In this document: positions 17,523 through 26,119 of the stretch, one piece after another
Layout of the letters: every line of letters begins with the position of its first letter
Numbering within the stretch: position 1 is the first letter of the stretch
Assembly: GCA_947493585.1 (NCBI GenBank)
Contig: CANLRI010000001.1
Location: 248,001 to 312,000 of the forward strand
Direction: 5' to 3'
Source of the DNA: an uncultured Planococcus sp.
GTDB lineage: Bacteria; Bacillota; Bacilli; Bacillales_A; Planococcaceae
DNA length: 64,000 bases
Made by a program: the position numbers and the translations under genes
Notes under the pieces: generated by a model
The model's input: the letters and a program-made list of their open reading frames with translations, nothing else
What the model was told of the DNA's origin: nothing
Database searches by the model: none

Positions 17523-18857
17523 ATGAAAATGAAAAAGCTTTTACTACCAGTAGTCGGCGCATCGCTTTTAGTCCCTGGAATCGGTTCTACCGTGTTGGCA
17601 GCTGAGGAAGCACCGCCAACAGAAACGACAGGCGTGGAACTTCGTGCAACTTTGGATTCGCTATTGTCCGAGCATTATGCGCTCGCAGTAGATTCCATGA
17701 TGAAAATTTACGATGGCGACGAAGCAGCGGATGAAGCCATGGCGGCGCTCGATGAGAATGCATCTGATATGGAACCGGTCATTGCTTCCGTTTACGGGGA
17801 AGATGGCGGAGCTGCCTTCGTTGAAATCTTCGATAAGCACAATATGGGAACAGATGATTACGCAGCGGCCGTGAAAGCGGATGACGCCGCGATGCAACAA
17901 GAAGCATTGGATCAAATTCAATCGTTCGTCGATGAAATGGGCGAATTCCTTGGTACGGCAACGGAAGGCAACCTTCCGGAAGACGGTGCGACAGCTGCAC
18001 TTCGTGAACACGAAGATTTCGTTCAAGGCACGTTTGACCTTTATGTAGAAGGCGATTATGAAGCTGCTTATACGATGTACTTGGAAGGCTTTACACAAAT
18101 CTTCGGTGCAGGCAGCGCCATCAGTGGAGCGATTTCGGCTCAATTCCCGGATCAGTTCTCTGATCCGAACACACCAGCTGGTGACTTCCGTTCGACAGTT
18201 AACCGCATTGCAGCAGAGCACTTTGCCCTTGCACAATTGAGCATGGCAAAAGGCTTCAACGGTTCAGCTGACTTCGATTTCGTCAACTGGGCACAAGACC
18301 AAAACACAGAAGAGTTCCGTTCGGCTTTAGCTTCTGTTTATGGTGAAGAAGCGAGCAACCAGTTTGTGGAACTATGGAATAACGAACACATCGCTGTCCA
18401 AGGTGACTTGGCAAATGCGACAGCTTCAGAAGATGAGCAAGCGAAAGAGCAAGCTGTTTCGACTTTGACTAGCACATTCGCGACAGACCTTGGCATATTC
18501 TTGAATACAGCAACAGAAGACCGCATGCCATTGGATGAAACGATTGCCGGCGTGGAAGCGCATGAACAATCCGTCGTGGACACTTTCCAACAATACGTGA
18601 ACGGTGACTATGCCGCTTCATATGACACATACCGTGCAGGCTATGCAATTATGTTCGATATCGGTAAAGGATTGAGCGGCGCCATCGTCGACCAATTCCC
18701 TGAGAACTTCGAAAACACAGCACCTGACAAAATGCCTTCAACTGGATTCGGCGGCATGTCCAACCAATCCAACACGATGATCTTGTGGGTAGCACTCAGC
18801 ACATTGATCTTCATGGCAGCTGGAACACTAACGTATCGTCAAACTAAAAAACAATAA
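17523..18857 (+). CDS. Sortase-anchored surface protein with two duplicated helical domains
   Basis: The 444-aa protein has a signal peptide (about 1-26, ending VLA) and a C-terminal sorting signal: MPSTG (404-408), a hydrophobic segment and a basic tail RQTKKQ. The part between is an internal duplication of about 185 residues. Repeat 1 has LRATLDSLLSEHYALA, and repeat 2 (from about 221) has FRSTVNRIAAEHFALA. Both have a later YGE-A--FVE block and an HE..V..TF..YV.GDY.A.Y block. Three His recur in each copy (SEHYALA/AEHFALA, DKHNM/NEHIA, REHEDF/EAHEQS), which suggests metal or heme binding, but this is inference. The family is not recognised. GAGGAG precedes the ATG. Monocistronic. Confidence 0.8.
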   Translation: MKMKKLLLPVVGASLLVPGIGSTVLAAEEAPPTETTGVELRATLDSLLSEHYALAVDSMMKIYDGDEAADEAMAALDENASDMEPVIASVYGEDGGAAFVEIFDKHNMGTDDYAAAVKADDAAMQQEALDQIQSFVDEMGEFLGTATEGNLPEDGATAALREHEDFVQGTFDLYVEGDYEAAYTMYLEGFTQIFGAGSAISGAISAQFPDQFSDPNTPAGDFRSTVNRIAAEHFALAQLSMAKGFNGSADFDFVNWAQDQNTEEFRSALASVYGEEASNQFVELWNNEHIAVQGDLANATASEDEQAKEQAVSTLTSTFATDLGIFLNTATEDRMPLDETIAGVEAHEQSVVDTFQQYVNGDYAASYDTYRAGYAIMFDIGKGLSGAIVDQFPENFENTAPDKMPSTGFGGMSNQSNTMILWVALSTLIFMAAGTLTYRQTKKQ

Positions 18858-18870
18858 CGAGATATTGTGG

Positions 18871-18900
18871 AGAAAGGGCCTAGTGCTCTTTCTTTTTTTT
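18871..18900 (+). terminator. Likely terminator after the surface protein gene
   Basis: AGAAAG...CTTTCT with a middle GGCC/GTGC region is followed by a run of eight T. The stem is imperfect. Confidence 0.6.
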
Positions 18901-19118
18901 GCTCGAACTTCCGCTCTAATATTTTTTGTATAAGGTACGAAACCATCTGTGTAGTGCATAACGTCCAGGTTGGCAGGAATAGAAAAGAATAACAGCAGAA
19001 AAGTACAGGTTAATGGTATAATTTGATGGAAAGAAAGCTGTTTCTCTCGGTTCTCTAGTTCATCGGGTATTGGACTTCTTTTTTGGTTGAAATTGCAGAA
19101 AGAAAGAAGGTGGGTCAC

Positions 19119-19691
19119 TTGGGAAGCAAGATGAATCTATTGCTTGAAAGCCAGCGCAATGTTCACGTATTGTATGCTTTTGATGGAACTCAAAATTATG
19201 TGGAGCAGTTATTGAATTACATAGATGAAGGAATTCATGCTGGTGATTATATTTTAGTTGTGGAAAACGAACGCCTGACACGGGAGCTTAAGCGGCACCT
19301 CGATAAGCAGTATACGGAGAAACAAATAGAAATGGTGCATTTCGTCAACAGTCTCCATTTCTATTGGTCAAGCGGCAGTTATCACCCGCCTGCCATTCAT
19401 GAATATTTCACCAAGACAGTTGCGCCTTATATTGAAAACAACTTAAGCTTTCGCTCGTGGGCGCACGTCGAATGGGAAAGCGTGAAAGAGCCACTGTTCC
19501 TCATAGAAGATTTCGAAAAAATTGCGGATCGCGCTGTAGACGAGTATGATTTTCCATTGGTTTGCGCGTATGAAAAAAAGAAGATGCCTCAGCATTTGAC
19601 GGAAAGCTTGATGAAAACTCATCCGTACATCTTGCTGGAAGATGAAGTGATTGTTTCACCTCAGTACAAATCAGTATCAAACCAGGCTTGA
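19119..19691 (+). CDS. MEDS-domain protein (DcmR-type sensory domain)
   Basis: The 190-aa protein is a single MEDS domain: HVLYAFDGTQNYVEQLLNYIDEGIHAGDYILVVENERL, then SLHFYWSSGSYHPPAIHEYFTKTV and FRSWAHVEWES. This domain is described as a sensory module in methanogens and methylotrophs and occurs in Bacillales with kinases or STAS proteins. No output domain is present, so it likely acts with a partner; the GAF-STAS gene 160 bases downstream is a candidate. TTG 19119 is preferred, with GAAGG 8 bases before it; ATG 19131 is an alternative. The ligand is unknown. Confidence 0.8.
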   Translation: MGSKMNLLLESQRNVHVLYAFDGTQNYVEQLLNYIDEGIHAGDYILVVENERLTRELKRHLDKQYTEKQIEMVHFVNSLHFYWSSGSYHPPAIHEYFTKTVAPYIENNLSFRSWAHVEWESVKEPLFLIEDFEKIADRAVDEYDFPLVCAYEKKKMPQHLTESLMKTHPYILLEDEVIVSPQYKSVSNQA

Positions 19692-19704
19692 GCCTGGTTT
19701 TTCA
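19679..19704 (+). terminator. Terminator overlapping the end of the MEDS gene
   Basis: AAACCAGGCTTGAGCCTGGTTTTT forms a stem that includes the last codons and stop. Confidence 0.8.
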
Positions 19705-19851
19705 TTTATCCTAAAACTTTATGTAGCTACAATTCTCTGGTTTGCGTCATTCCGGGAAGCTTGCACATTGCAATCAAAGAACTGCTTATAGTATCGTTAG
19801 GAAAAGTGCGCCAATTTTCACCGTGGACACTCCCCATAGAGGAGGGAATAT

Positions 19852-20727
19852 ATGCAGTACCAGACAATCAGCCCTTCCCGAAAATTTCAGAACTTCAATG
19901 ATGCAGCCAATCAGATCTTGACTATGCTGAGCAAGCAAATGGACATCAACACGCTTTTCATTGCTGAAAATGACGGAAAAACCAATACCATTAAAAAAGC
20001 GTTCAATAGACATGAAGAGCTGGTAGTAGAAAACAGCCAATCGCCGCTTGACCAAACATTCTGCAGCTTAGCGATCAACTACGGGCAAGAGGCCTTGATG
20101 ATTGAAGATATTTCAAAAGATGAAAGCGCAGGCGAGCTGCCGATTGCCTCGCAATTCGGAAACGGTGCATTCATCGGCATCCCGATCTTTTACGAAAGTG
20201 GCGAAGTGTACGGCACCATTTGTGGTTTGGACAAGCATCCAGTTTCATTTACGAAAGAACAGCAGGAGATGTTCGAGATGATGTCTACATTGTTGAGCTA
20301 TATTTTGGAACTCGACAAAGCCCAAAAGGAAATCCAGACCTTGTCATCTCCGCTCGTGCCTTTGTCAGATGAGATTTCGATCCTGCCGATCATTGGGCAC
20401 ATTACGCTCGAGCGTGCTTACCAACTGATCGAGGACGTTGTGATGAAAGCGAGCGAAGGCATCGATTTCCTGATCTTGGATTTCTCAGGCATTACACAAA
20501 TCGATCCGCGCATCGAAGAACCTTTGCTGGATTTGATCAAAGCTTTGAAAATTATGGGAATAACCCCAATCATCACCGGCATCTTGCCGACGATGGCAAT
20601 GAAAGTCCCGCATTTCGCCCATTCCCTGAAAGGCGAACGAATGGAAGCGACTTTGAAGATTGCCATTGAACAACTCGGCTTTGCGTTGATTCAGAAAAAT
20701 GCTTACAGTGCCTCCGTTACGAAGTAA
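19852..20727 (+). CDS. GAF-STAS protein (RsbR-like stress regulator)
   Basis: The 291-aa protein has an N-terminal GAF domain (about 15-150) and a C-terminal STAS domain (from about 165: SILPIIGHITLERAYQLIEDV, FLILDFSGITQIDP, LKIMGITPIITGILPTMA). This is the arrangement of stressosome RsbR paralogs, in which the N-terminal domain senses a cue and the STAS domain binds RsbS/RsbT. At the usual phosphorylation threonine of RsbRA (DLTGV) there is a Ser (DFSGI). GAGGAGGG precedes the ATG. A paralog with the same architecture is at 56147-56992. No rsbS or rsbT gene is seen nearby. Confidence 0.87.
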   Translation: MQYQTISPSRKFQNFNDAANQILTMLSKQMDINTLFIAENDGKTNTIKKAFNRHEELVVENSQSPLDQTFCSLAINYGQEALMIEDISKDESAGELPIASQFGNGAFIGIPIFYESGEVYGTICGLDKHPVSFTKEQQEMFEMMSTLLSYILELDKAQKEIQTLSSPLVPLSDEISILPIIGHITLERAYQLIEDVVMKASEGIDFLILDFSGITQIDPRIEEPLLDLIKALKIMGITPIITGILPTMAMKVPHFAHSLKGERMEATLKIAIEQLGFALIQKNAYSASVTK

Positions 20728-20748
20728 ATAGAATGGCTATAAATAGAG

Positions 20749-20795
20749 AAACCCTGGCTGAACCGTTGTGAACGGATGCAGCCAGGGTTCATTTA
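20749..20795 (+). terminator. Terminator after the GAF-STAS gene
   Basis: AACCCTGGCTG...CAGCCAGGGTT is followed by a weak T-rich tail. Confidence 0.8.
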
Positions 20796-20878
20796 TTTCT
20801 CTGTCAGAAAAGCGTTAAACTCGTGAGCCACAGGGTATTGCAAAACTATAAGCATTAGCGGGCCGGTCAATATATAGC

Positions 20879-22351
20879 GTGTTAGGAGGGATTGCCATCT
20901 CATTTGAATGGCTCAGCACAATCAGCAATATTTTCATCATGGTCAATGTGGTATTGGCATTTTTCATTTTATTTTTTGAACGGAAAACGGCTTCTTCGGC
21001 ATGGGCATGGATTTTGGTGCTGTTCTTTATCCCGATTCTTGGCTTTGTGCTGTACTTATTGTTCGGAAAATCTTTGAGGCGCAACCGGCTGAAACGGCCG
21101 GTCGCTTATGAGAACCGTGACTTTACGGATCTGAAAGACCGCCAGCTTGAGGAAATGAAATCGAGAAGCTTTCAGCCGACATCTGTACTTGACGGGAAAT
21201 GGATGGATATCGTCCAAATGAATGCGGCACGGACCGATGCACCTTTATCAACAGCTTCTAATATTCAAATTTTCAACGATGGGAAACGGAAGTTCGATGC
21301 GCTGTTCGACGATATTCGCGCTGCTGAGAAACATATCCACCTTCAGTATTTCATCCTTAATGACGATGATCTTGGGAGCAGTTTACTGGCGCTGTTGACT
21401 GAAAAAGCGCAGCAAGGCATAAAAGTGCTGGTTTTGTACGATGATTTGGGGTCGAGCAGCCTGCCCAAGCATTTCTTTGATGCATTCCATGCGGCAGGGG
21501 GCAAGTCGGCTGCGTTTTTACCAGCCATGCTGACGAGCATTAACCCGCGGATCAATCACCGAAACCACCGAAAACTGGTTATTATCGACGGTCGAATCGG
21601 GTATACCGGTGGCTTTAATGTCGGCGATGAATACATCGGCAAGAAAAAAGAGTTCGGCTATTGGCGTGATACGCATTTGCGCATTGAAGGGCAGGCCGTG
21701 CATTCCCTGCAAAACCGGTTCTTTATTGATTGGAATCAAGCCGCTGAGAAATACCCAATGAAATATGCGGATACTTATTTTCCAAAAATGAATCATCCGC
21801 CTGGGATTCCGATGCAAATGGTGTCAAGCGGGCCGCTGGAAACGCATGAAGACATCAAGAATGGCTATTTAAAGCTCATTCACCACGCCCGGGAATCAAT
21901 ATACTTACAGACGCCTTATTTCATTCCAGATAAATCCATTATGGATGCACTAAGGACAGCGGCGCTCGGCGGCGTGGACGTACAACTGATGATTCCACAT
22001 TTGGCGGACCATCTCTTTGTCCATTCGGCAACGCTGTCTTTTGCCCGTGAATTGCTCGAAGACGGCGTCAAAGTCTATAGCTATCAAAACGGCTTTCTGC
22101 ATGCCAAAACACTCGTCGTTGATAAAGAGGCATTCTCGGTCGGCTCGGCCAATATGGACTTGCGCAGCTTTGCTTTGAACTTCGAATTGAATGCCTTCGT
22201 TTACGACGGCGAAGCGGCAAAGGATATGGCGAATCTGTTTCTGCAGGACCGCAAGCTTTCTGCCGAATTAACGGAAGCGGACTTCAAGAGCCAGCATTGG
22301 ATTGAAAAAGCCAAACAAGATATCGCGAAGCTAGTGTCACCGATCTTATAA
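20879..22351 (+). CDS. cls: Cardiolipin synthase
   Basis: The 490-aa protein has two N-terminal membrane segments (about 12-33 and 41-62, PLDc_N type) and two phospholipase D HKD motifs: H230-x-K232-x4-D237 and H408-x-K410-x4-D415. It condenses two phosphatidylglycerol molecules into cardiolipin and glycerol. GTG 20879 is the only usual in-frame start that keeps the first membrane segment. However, the strong TAGGAGGG site at 20883-20890 lies inside this frame, 6 bases before ATC 20897, which may be the true, rare start. A hairpin terminator follows at 22383. Single gene. Confidence 0.92.
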   Translation: MLGGIAISFEWLSTISNIFIMVNVVLAFFILFFERKTASSAWAWILVLFFIPILGFVLYLLFGKSLRRNRLKRPVAYENRDFTDLKDRQLEEMKSRSFQPTSVLDGKWMDIVQMNAARTDAPLSTASNIQIFNDGKRKFDALFDDIRAAEKHIHLQYFILNDDDLGSSLLALLTEKAQQGIKVLVLYDDLGSSSLPKHFFDAFHAAGGKSAAFLPAMLTSINPRINHRNHRKLVIIDGRIGYTGGFNVGDEYIGKKKEFGYWRDTHLRIEGQAVHSLQNRFFIDWNQAAEKYPMKYADTYFPKMNHPPGIPMQMVSSGPLETHEDIKNGYLKLIHHARESIYLQTPYFIPDKSIMDALRTAALGGVDVQLMIPHLADHLFVHSATLSFARELLEDGVKVYSYQNGFLHAKTLVVDKEAFSVGSANMDLRSFALNFELNAFVYDGEAAKDMANLFLQDRKLSAELTEADFKSQHWIEKAKQDIAKLVSPIL

Positions 22352-22382
22352 GACGATTTGCGAGCTTCGCGGCACGACTCCG

Positions 22383-22418
22383 AAAAGCTTGAGCCCATGA
22401 ATGGCTCAAGCTTTTTTT
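22383..22418 (+). terminator. Terminator after cls
   Basis: AAAAGCTTGAGCC pairs with GGCTCAAGCTTTT; seven T follow. Confidence 0.88.
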
Positions 22419-22575
22419 CTATTAGTTGATACTAGCGGATTTAGTGTGAAAAAAAGATTCTATAAATAGGGAAAATCGTATACTATGACAAGAGAAGAAA
22501 TTTTACATTGAAGGTTAAATTTTGAAATTTTTTTATTGCTATATAAAACCAACAAAGAGCAAGGGGCGTGGCATC

Positions 22576-25440
22576 ATGCAGAAATCATTAGAAAAAGGCA
22601 TCAGGCATAAATATCTTCGGTTGACCTTATCTTCGTTGCTGATTTGTTCAGTATTGATTGCGGGCATTTATTTTTACATGAACAAACTGCAAGAGGACAA
22701 ACAGGCAGAATACGATCAGCTTGCGGAAAAACAGGAAACGTTACAAGAACTTTCCGAGTCGCTGAGCCAGCTGTTTTTCCGGACAAGGGGATATTACGCT
22801 TTTCAAAGCCAGGAAGAACTGCGATTAGCGTATGTAGAAATGGAAACTTTAAAAGACTCCATCAACAGTTTGGAAGGGCTATCCATAAATTCCGATGAAC
22901 AAGAGCAAATAGAGGAATTGGAAAGCTTTGTAACGATCTTCGAAGAGCAAGTGTTTCCCGAGGCGATTGCGGCTGTCCAAAATGATGATTACGAAGCTTT
23001 AAGAGCGCTTTCTAGCGATGGTACTAACGCTACAGTGAATGAATTCGTTACTTTTGCCGAGGAATACCGATCCTCTTCTCGGGCAGAACTGGAACAATTA
23101 AACGCAGACATGATCAGGCAGTCAGAGAACTTTTCCTTCGCATTGATTTTATTGTTCATCCTGCTGTTCATCATCACGGCTTTGATTATCTATAGAGCCA
23201 TGAACGATATCGTCAAACCTTTGGAAGGCATGCGCGAGTTCATCGAAGAATTCGGCAATGGCGAGCAAATGTCTTACACTCCTCTTGAACGGAAAGATGA
23301 GATCGGTTTATTGTCGATGACTTTTTACCGGATGATGAACACCATCCGCAAAAACCAGGAAGACCTCACTTCCCAAAATCAAGCTTTGCTTGTGAATAAA
23401 GGGGAACTTCAAGGAAAACAGGCAGAGCTGGAAGATGCTTTGGAAGAGATTGGGGAAACGAAGGACCGCTTGATCCGCTTCAACGATTTGAACCATGTTC
23501 TGTCGTTTACTTTAGATAAACAGAAATTGATCAATGCCACACTTAGGTATTTCACTGATACGTACGAAATCGATACCGGCGTATTATGGCTGCCGGCTTC
23601 GGGCGAGTACGCGCTGAAAGGTTTCACAGAGAGCATGTTCAGCCAATTCCAGGACCAGCAAATCCCTTATTTAACTGCTCGTTTGAAAGAAGACGAATCC
23701 TTCACGGTCCAACGCGAGGCGCAGGAAGAAAAAGGCTTTGTGGACGGCACGGTTTATGTGCATGACTTGTATGCATCTGTAAAAAATGAACAACACGAAG
23801 GCATTGCGCTAATTGGCTTGTCTCGCGTCGGAAGAGCCTTTTCAAAAGAGGAGCAAGCGGATATCGATGGATTGCTGAAACGCATCCATTTGGCCATCGA
23901 CCGTATTCAATTGTACGACGCAGCAATCCATGAACGGACCTTGAATGAACGCATCGTCAATAATATCAATGAAGGCATTCAGTTCATTGCTAAAAATGGC
24001 AGCATGGTGCAGCGCAATGAAACGATGTGCACGATGCTGAGCTGTGGAGATGCTCCTCTCGATGCAGTCATTTCGAAAGAGGTGTGGGTCCATCGCATGG
24101 CCGAACAAACGACCGACCCACAGGCGATGGTCGATTTCCTCAGCGAATGTATCTATGAAAAAGGGAGCGAAGCAAAGACTTTCCAATATACGGTCAAAGC
24201 CCCTTATGAACGGGTCATCGATGTCTACAGCACCCCAGTCATTGTTGACGGGGAGCGCACAGGGACGATCTTTGTGCACCGTGACATTACGAGGGAGCAC
24301 GAAGTCGACAAGATGAAATCCGAATTGGTCAGCACTGTCAGCCATGAGCTGCGGACGCCGCTTTCGAGCGTACTTGGCTTTACGGAGCTGCTGCTCAATA
24401 AGGAATTGAAACCGGACAAGCAAGTTCGCTACTTGAAGACGATCTATAAAGAAGCGATGCGGTTGACCAATTTGATCAACGACTTCTTGGACCTGCAACG
24501 CATGGAATCTGGAGACCAAGTATACCGGATGGATAAGCTCTCAATGAACGAACTGGTCATCGAAGCGGCGGAAAAATTCAGGACGCAGTCGACGCATTCG
24601 ATTGTCTTGGTGGATGATGCTTCCGAAGTCAAAGTGGAAGGCGACCGAGAGCGCCTGGCACAAGTATTAATGAACCTGGTCGGCAATGCCATCAAGTTTT
24701 CCCCGGAAGGCGGCAATGTGACCATCTGCATGAAAAACCATGCCAATCATTTGCGCGTGTCGATTCAGGACGAAGGAATCGGAATTCCGGCTGAAGATAT
24801 TCCGAAACTGTTTTCCAAATTCCAGCGCATCGACAATAGTTCGCGCCGCAAAATCGGCGGCACCGGGCTCGGGCTTGCGATTTGCCAGGAAATAATCGTC
24901 AAGCACGACGGCAAGATCTGGATTGAATCACAGGAAGGGAAAGGCACGACCATTCACTTTGAATTGCCTCTTATTGCCGCGCTGCACGATCATGCTGCGC
25001 ACGAAGGCATTGAAGAAAATCCACCTGTGATGATCGTGGAAGATGATATGAGCCTCGCGCTGCTGTTGTCGGAAGAATTGAAGGTGAGTGGCTTTAAAGT
25101 GATTTACCACACTTCACCGAAAGAAGCATTTAAAGAAGCGAAACGTACGCCTTTGGTTGGCGCAGTCATAGACATCATGCTCGGCGAGGAATTGAGCGGC
25201 TGGGACCTAGTCGATATGATGAAAGAAGATCCAGCGACACGGGATATTCCGATTGTTATTTCTTCCGCGCTCGATCCATCGTCTGATGCCAATCAAATCA
25301 GCAAGATCAACCACTACCTGACCAAACCGTATGCCCCTGTGAATTTATCGAAAGTGATGAAGAACCTGCAAAATGGACAGGAGCAAAACGGTGTCATCTT
25401 CTACGCCACATACGGCCTAGACGATGAGCCGGAGAGCTGA
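22576..25440 (+). CDS. Membrane hybrid sensor kinase (HAMP-GAF-PAS-HisKA-HATPase-REC)
   Basis: The 954-aa protein has one membrane segment near 14-35, an extracytoplasmic helical sensor (about 36-185, CHASE3-like), a second segment (187-206), HAMP (207-258), coiled coil (260-305), GAF (about 310-450), PAS (about 455-575), HisKA with H590 (VSHELRTP), HATPase_c with N704, DEGIGIP (732) and GGTGLGLA (761), and a C-terminal receiver with phospho-acceptor D866 and K917. Hybrid kinases normally pass phosphate to an HPt domain; one is encoded in the facing operon (30178). ATG 22576 is chosen with AAGGGG 9 bases upstream. It converges on the CheY/glycosyltransferase operon and probably controls it (inference). 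Confidence 0.92.
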   Translation: MQKSLEKGIRHKYLRLTLSSLLICSVLIAGIYFYMNKLQEDKQAEYDQLAEKQETLQELSESLSQLFFRTRGYYAFQSQEELRLAYVEMETLKDSINSLEGLSINSDEQEQIEELESFVTIFEEQVFPEAIAAVQNDDYEALRALSSDGTNATVNEFVTFAEEYRSSSRAELEQLNADMIRQSENFSFALILLFILLFIITALIIYRAMNDIVKPLEGMREFIEEFGNGEQMSYTPLERKDEIGLLSMTFYRMMNTIRKNQEDLTSQNQALLVNKGELQGKQAELEDALEEIGETKDRLIRFNDLNHVLSFTLDKQKLINATLRYFTDTYEIDTGVLWLPASGEYALKGFTESMFSQFQDQQIPYLTARLKEDESFTVQREAQEEKGFVDGTVYVHDLYASVKNEQHEGIALIGLSRVGRAFSKEEQADIDGLLKRIHLAIDRIQLYDAAIHERTLNERIVNNINEGIQFIAKNGSMVQRNETMCTMLSCGDAPLDAVISKEVWVHRMAEQTTDPQAMVDFLSECIYEKGSEAKTFQYTVKAPYERVIDVYSTPVIVDGERTGTIFVHRDITREHEVDKMKSELVSTVSHELRTPLSSVLGFTELLLNKELKPDKQVRYLKTIYKEAMRLTNLINDFLDLQRMESGDQVYRMDKLSMNELVIEAAEKFRTQSTHSIVLVDDASEVKVEGDRERLAQVLMNLVGNAIKFSPEGGNVTICMKNHANHLRVSIQDEGIGIPAEDIPKLFSKFQRIDNSSRRKIGGTGLGLAICQEIIVKHDGKIWIESQEGKGTTIHFELPLIAALHDHAAHEGIEENPPVMIVEDDMSLALLLSEELKVSGFKVIYHTSPKEAFKEAKRTPLVGAVIDIMLGEELSGWDLVDMMKEDPATRDIPIVISSALDPSSDANQISKINHYLTKPYAPVNLSKVMKNLQNGQEQNGVIFYATYGLDDEPES

Positions 25441-25484
25441 GGAAGAGTAAACGACTGAAAAATTGATCAATCCTATAACAAAAT

Positions 25485-25531
25485 AAAAATAGCCGAAGAA
25501 AAAGATATTCTTTTTCTTCGGCTATTTTTAT
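25485..25531 (+). terminator. Terminator after the hybrid kinase gene
   Basis: A long stem, AAAAATAGCCGAAGAAAAAG pairing with CTTTTTCTTCGGCTATTTTT read across a 4-base loop. Confidence 0.9.
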
Positions 25532-25540
25532 TAATAACTG

Positions 25541-25725
25541 ATGGGAATGGAGACGGTGACTCCAGCGGGAACAGTACGAGCTGAAGACCCTGGACTGAGC
25601 GAAGCGAGGGAAGCGGCTGAAGCCGTACCCTGGCAGCTGGCACCGCGACGTCCTGTCGCGCCAGCTGCATGACCCACATCCTGTTGGCCCGAAAGCGTCC
25701 GTCGTAATGGACATCAACCGTTTCT
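25541..25725. repeat. GC-rich structured intergenic element
   Basis: This 185-base non-coding stretch holds several stems (GGTACGGC... type arms AGCGGCTGAAGCCG, and CAGCTGG...GCGACGTCCTGTCGC...CCAGCTG). Its style resembles the long GC-rich intergenic repeats common in Bacillaceae, but it is not the same family as copies A to C. No second copy was seen in the window. Confidence 0.5.
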
Positions 25726-25748
25726 TTTAGAGCAGCTTTGTTTTTCTA

Positions 25749-26102
25749 TCACACCAAAATATCTTCCACAAGCGCCAATAGTTCCATCGGGCTGAAGGGT
25801 TTGGACATGAAATAATCCGCGCCGTTCAAGATCGCTTTTTCGCGGTCCGCATCTTGTGCTTTCGCGGTCAGCATCAGCACTTTCGTGTCATTCTGGTCTT
25901 TCCTAACCTCCTCGAGCACTTCCATGCCGGTGAGGTAAGGCATCATATAATCGAGTACGACCAAATCATAATCATTGGCCCGGATTTTTTCCAGGGCTTC
26001 TTTTCCGTCTTCGGCTTCTTCGATCAGGAAGTCGTCTTCCAAAGTGTCCGCGATCAAGATGCGCAAAATGTCTTCATCATCTGCGACCAATATTTTTTTC
26101 AT
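25749..26102 (-). CDS. CheY-like single-domain response regulator
   Basis: The 117-aa protein is only a receiver domain: acidic D8/D9, phospho-acceptor D51 (VVLDYMMP), T79 and K101 (SKPFSP). It has no output domain, so it acts by protein contact or as a phosphate shuttle or sink. ATG 26102 follows AAGGAGG by 6 bases; the longer frame to 26225 overlaps the glycosyltransferase gene and is not used. It is the last gene of the operon, 17 bases after the glycosyltransferase stop. A phosphorelay role with the hybrid kinase and HPt protein is likely. Confidence 0.92.
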   Translation of the reverse strand: MKKILVADDEDILRILIADTLEDDFLIEEAEDGKEALEKIRANDYDLVVLDYMMPYLTGMEVLEEVRKDQNDTKVLMLTAKAQDADREKAILNGADYFMSKPFSPMELLALVEDILV

Positions 26103-26119
26103 AAATATCCTCCTTGCAA

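Noticed and set aside
19786..20055. Minus-strand frame opposite the start of the GAF-STAS gene
   Set aside because: The plus-strand gene has a strong ribosome site and clear domains; the other frame has none.
23842..24519. 225-codon frame opposite the hybrid kinase gene
   Set aside because: A shadow of the kinase coding strand; no ribosome site or family features.
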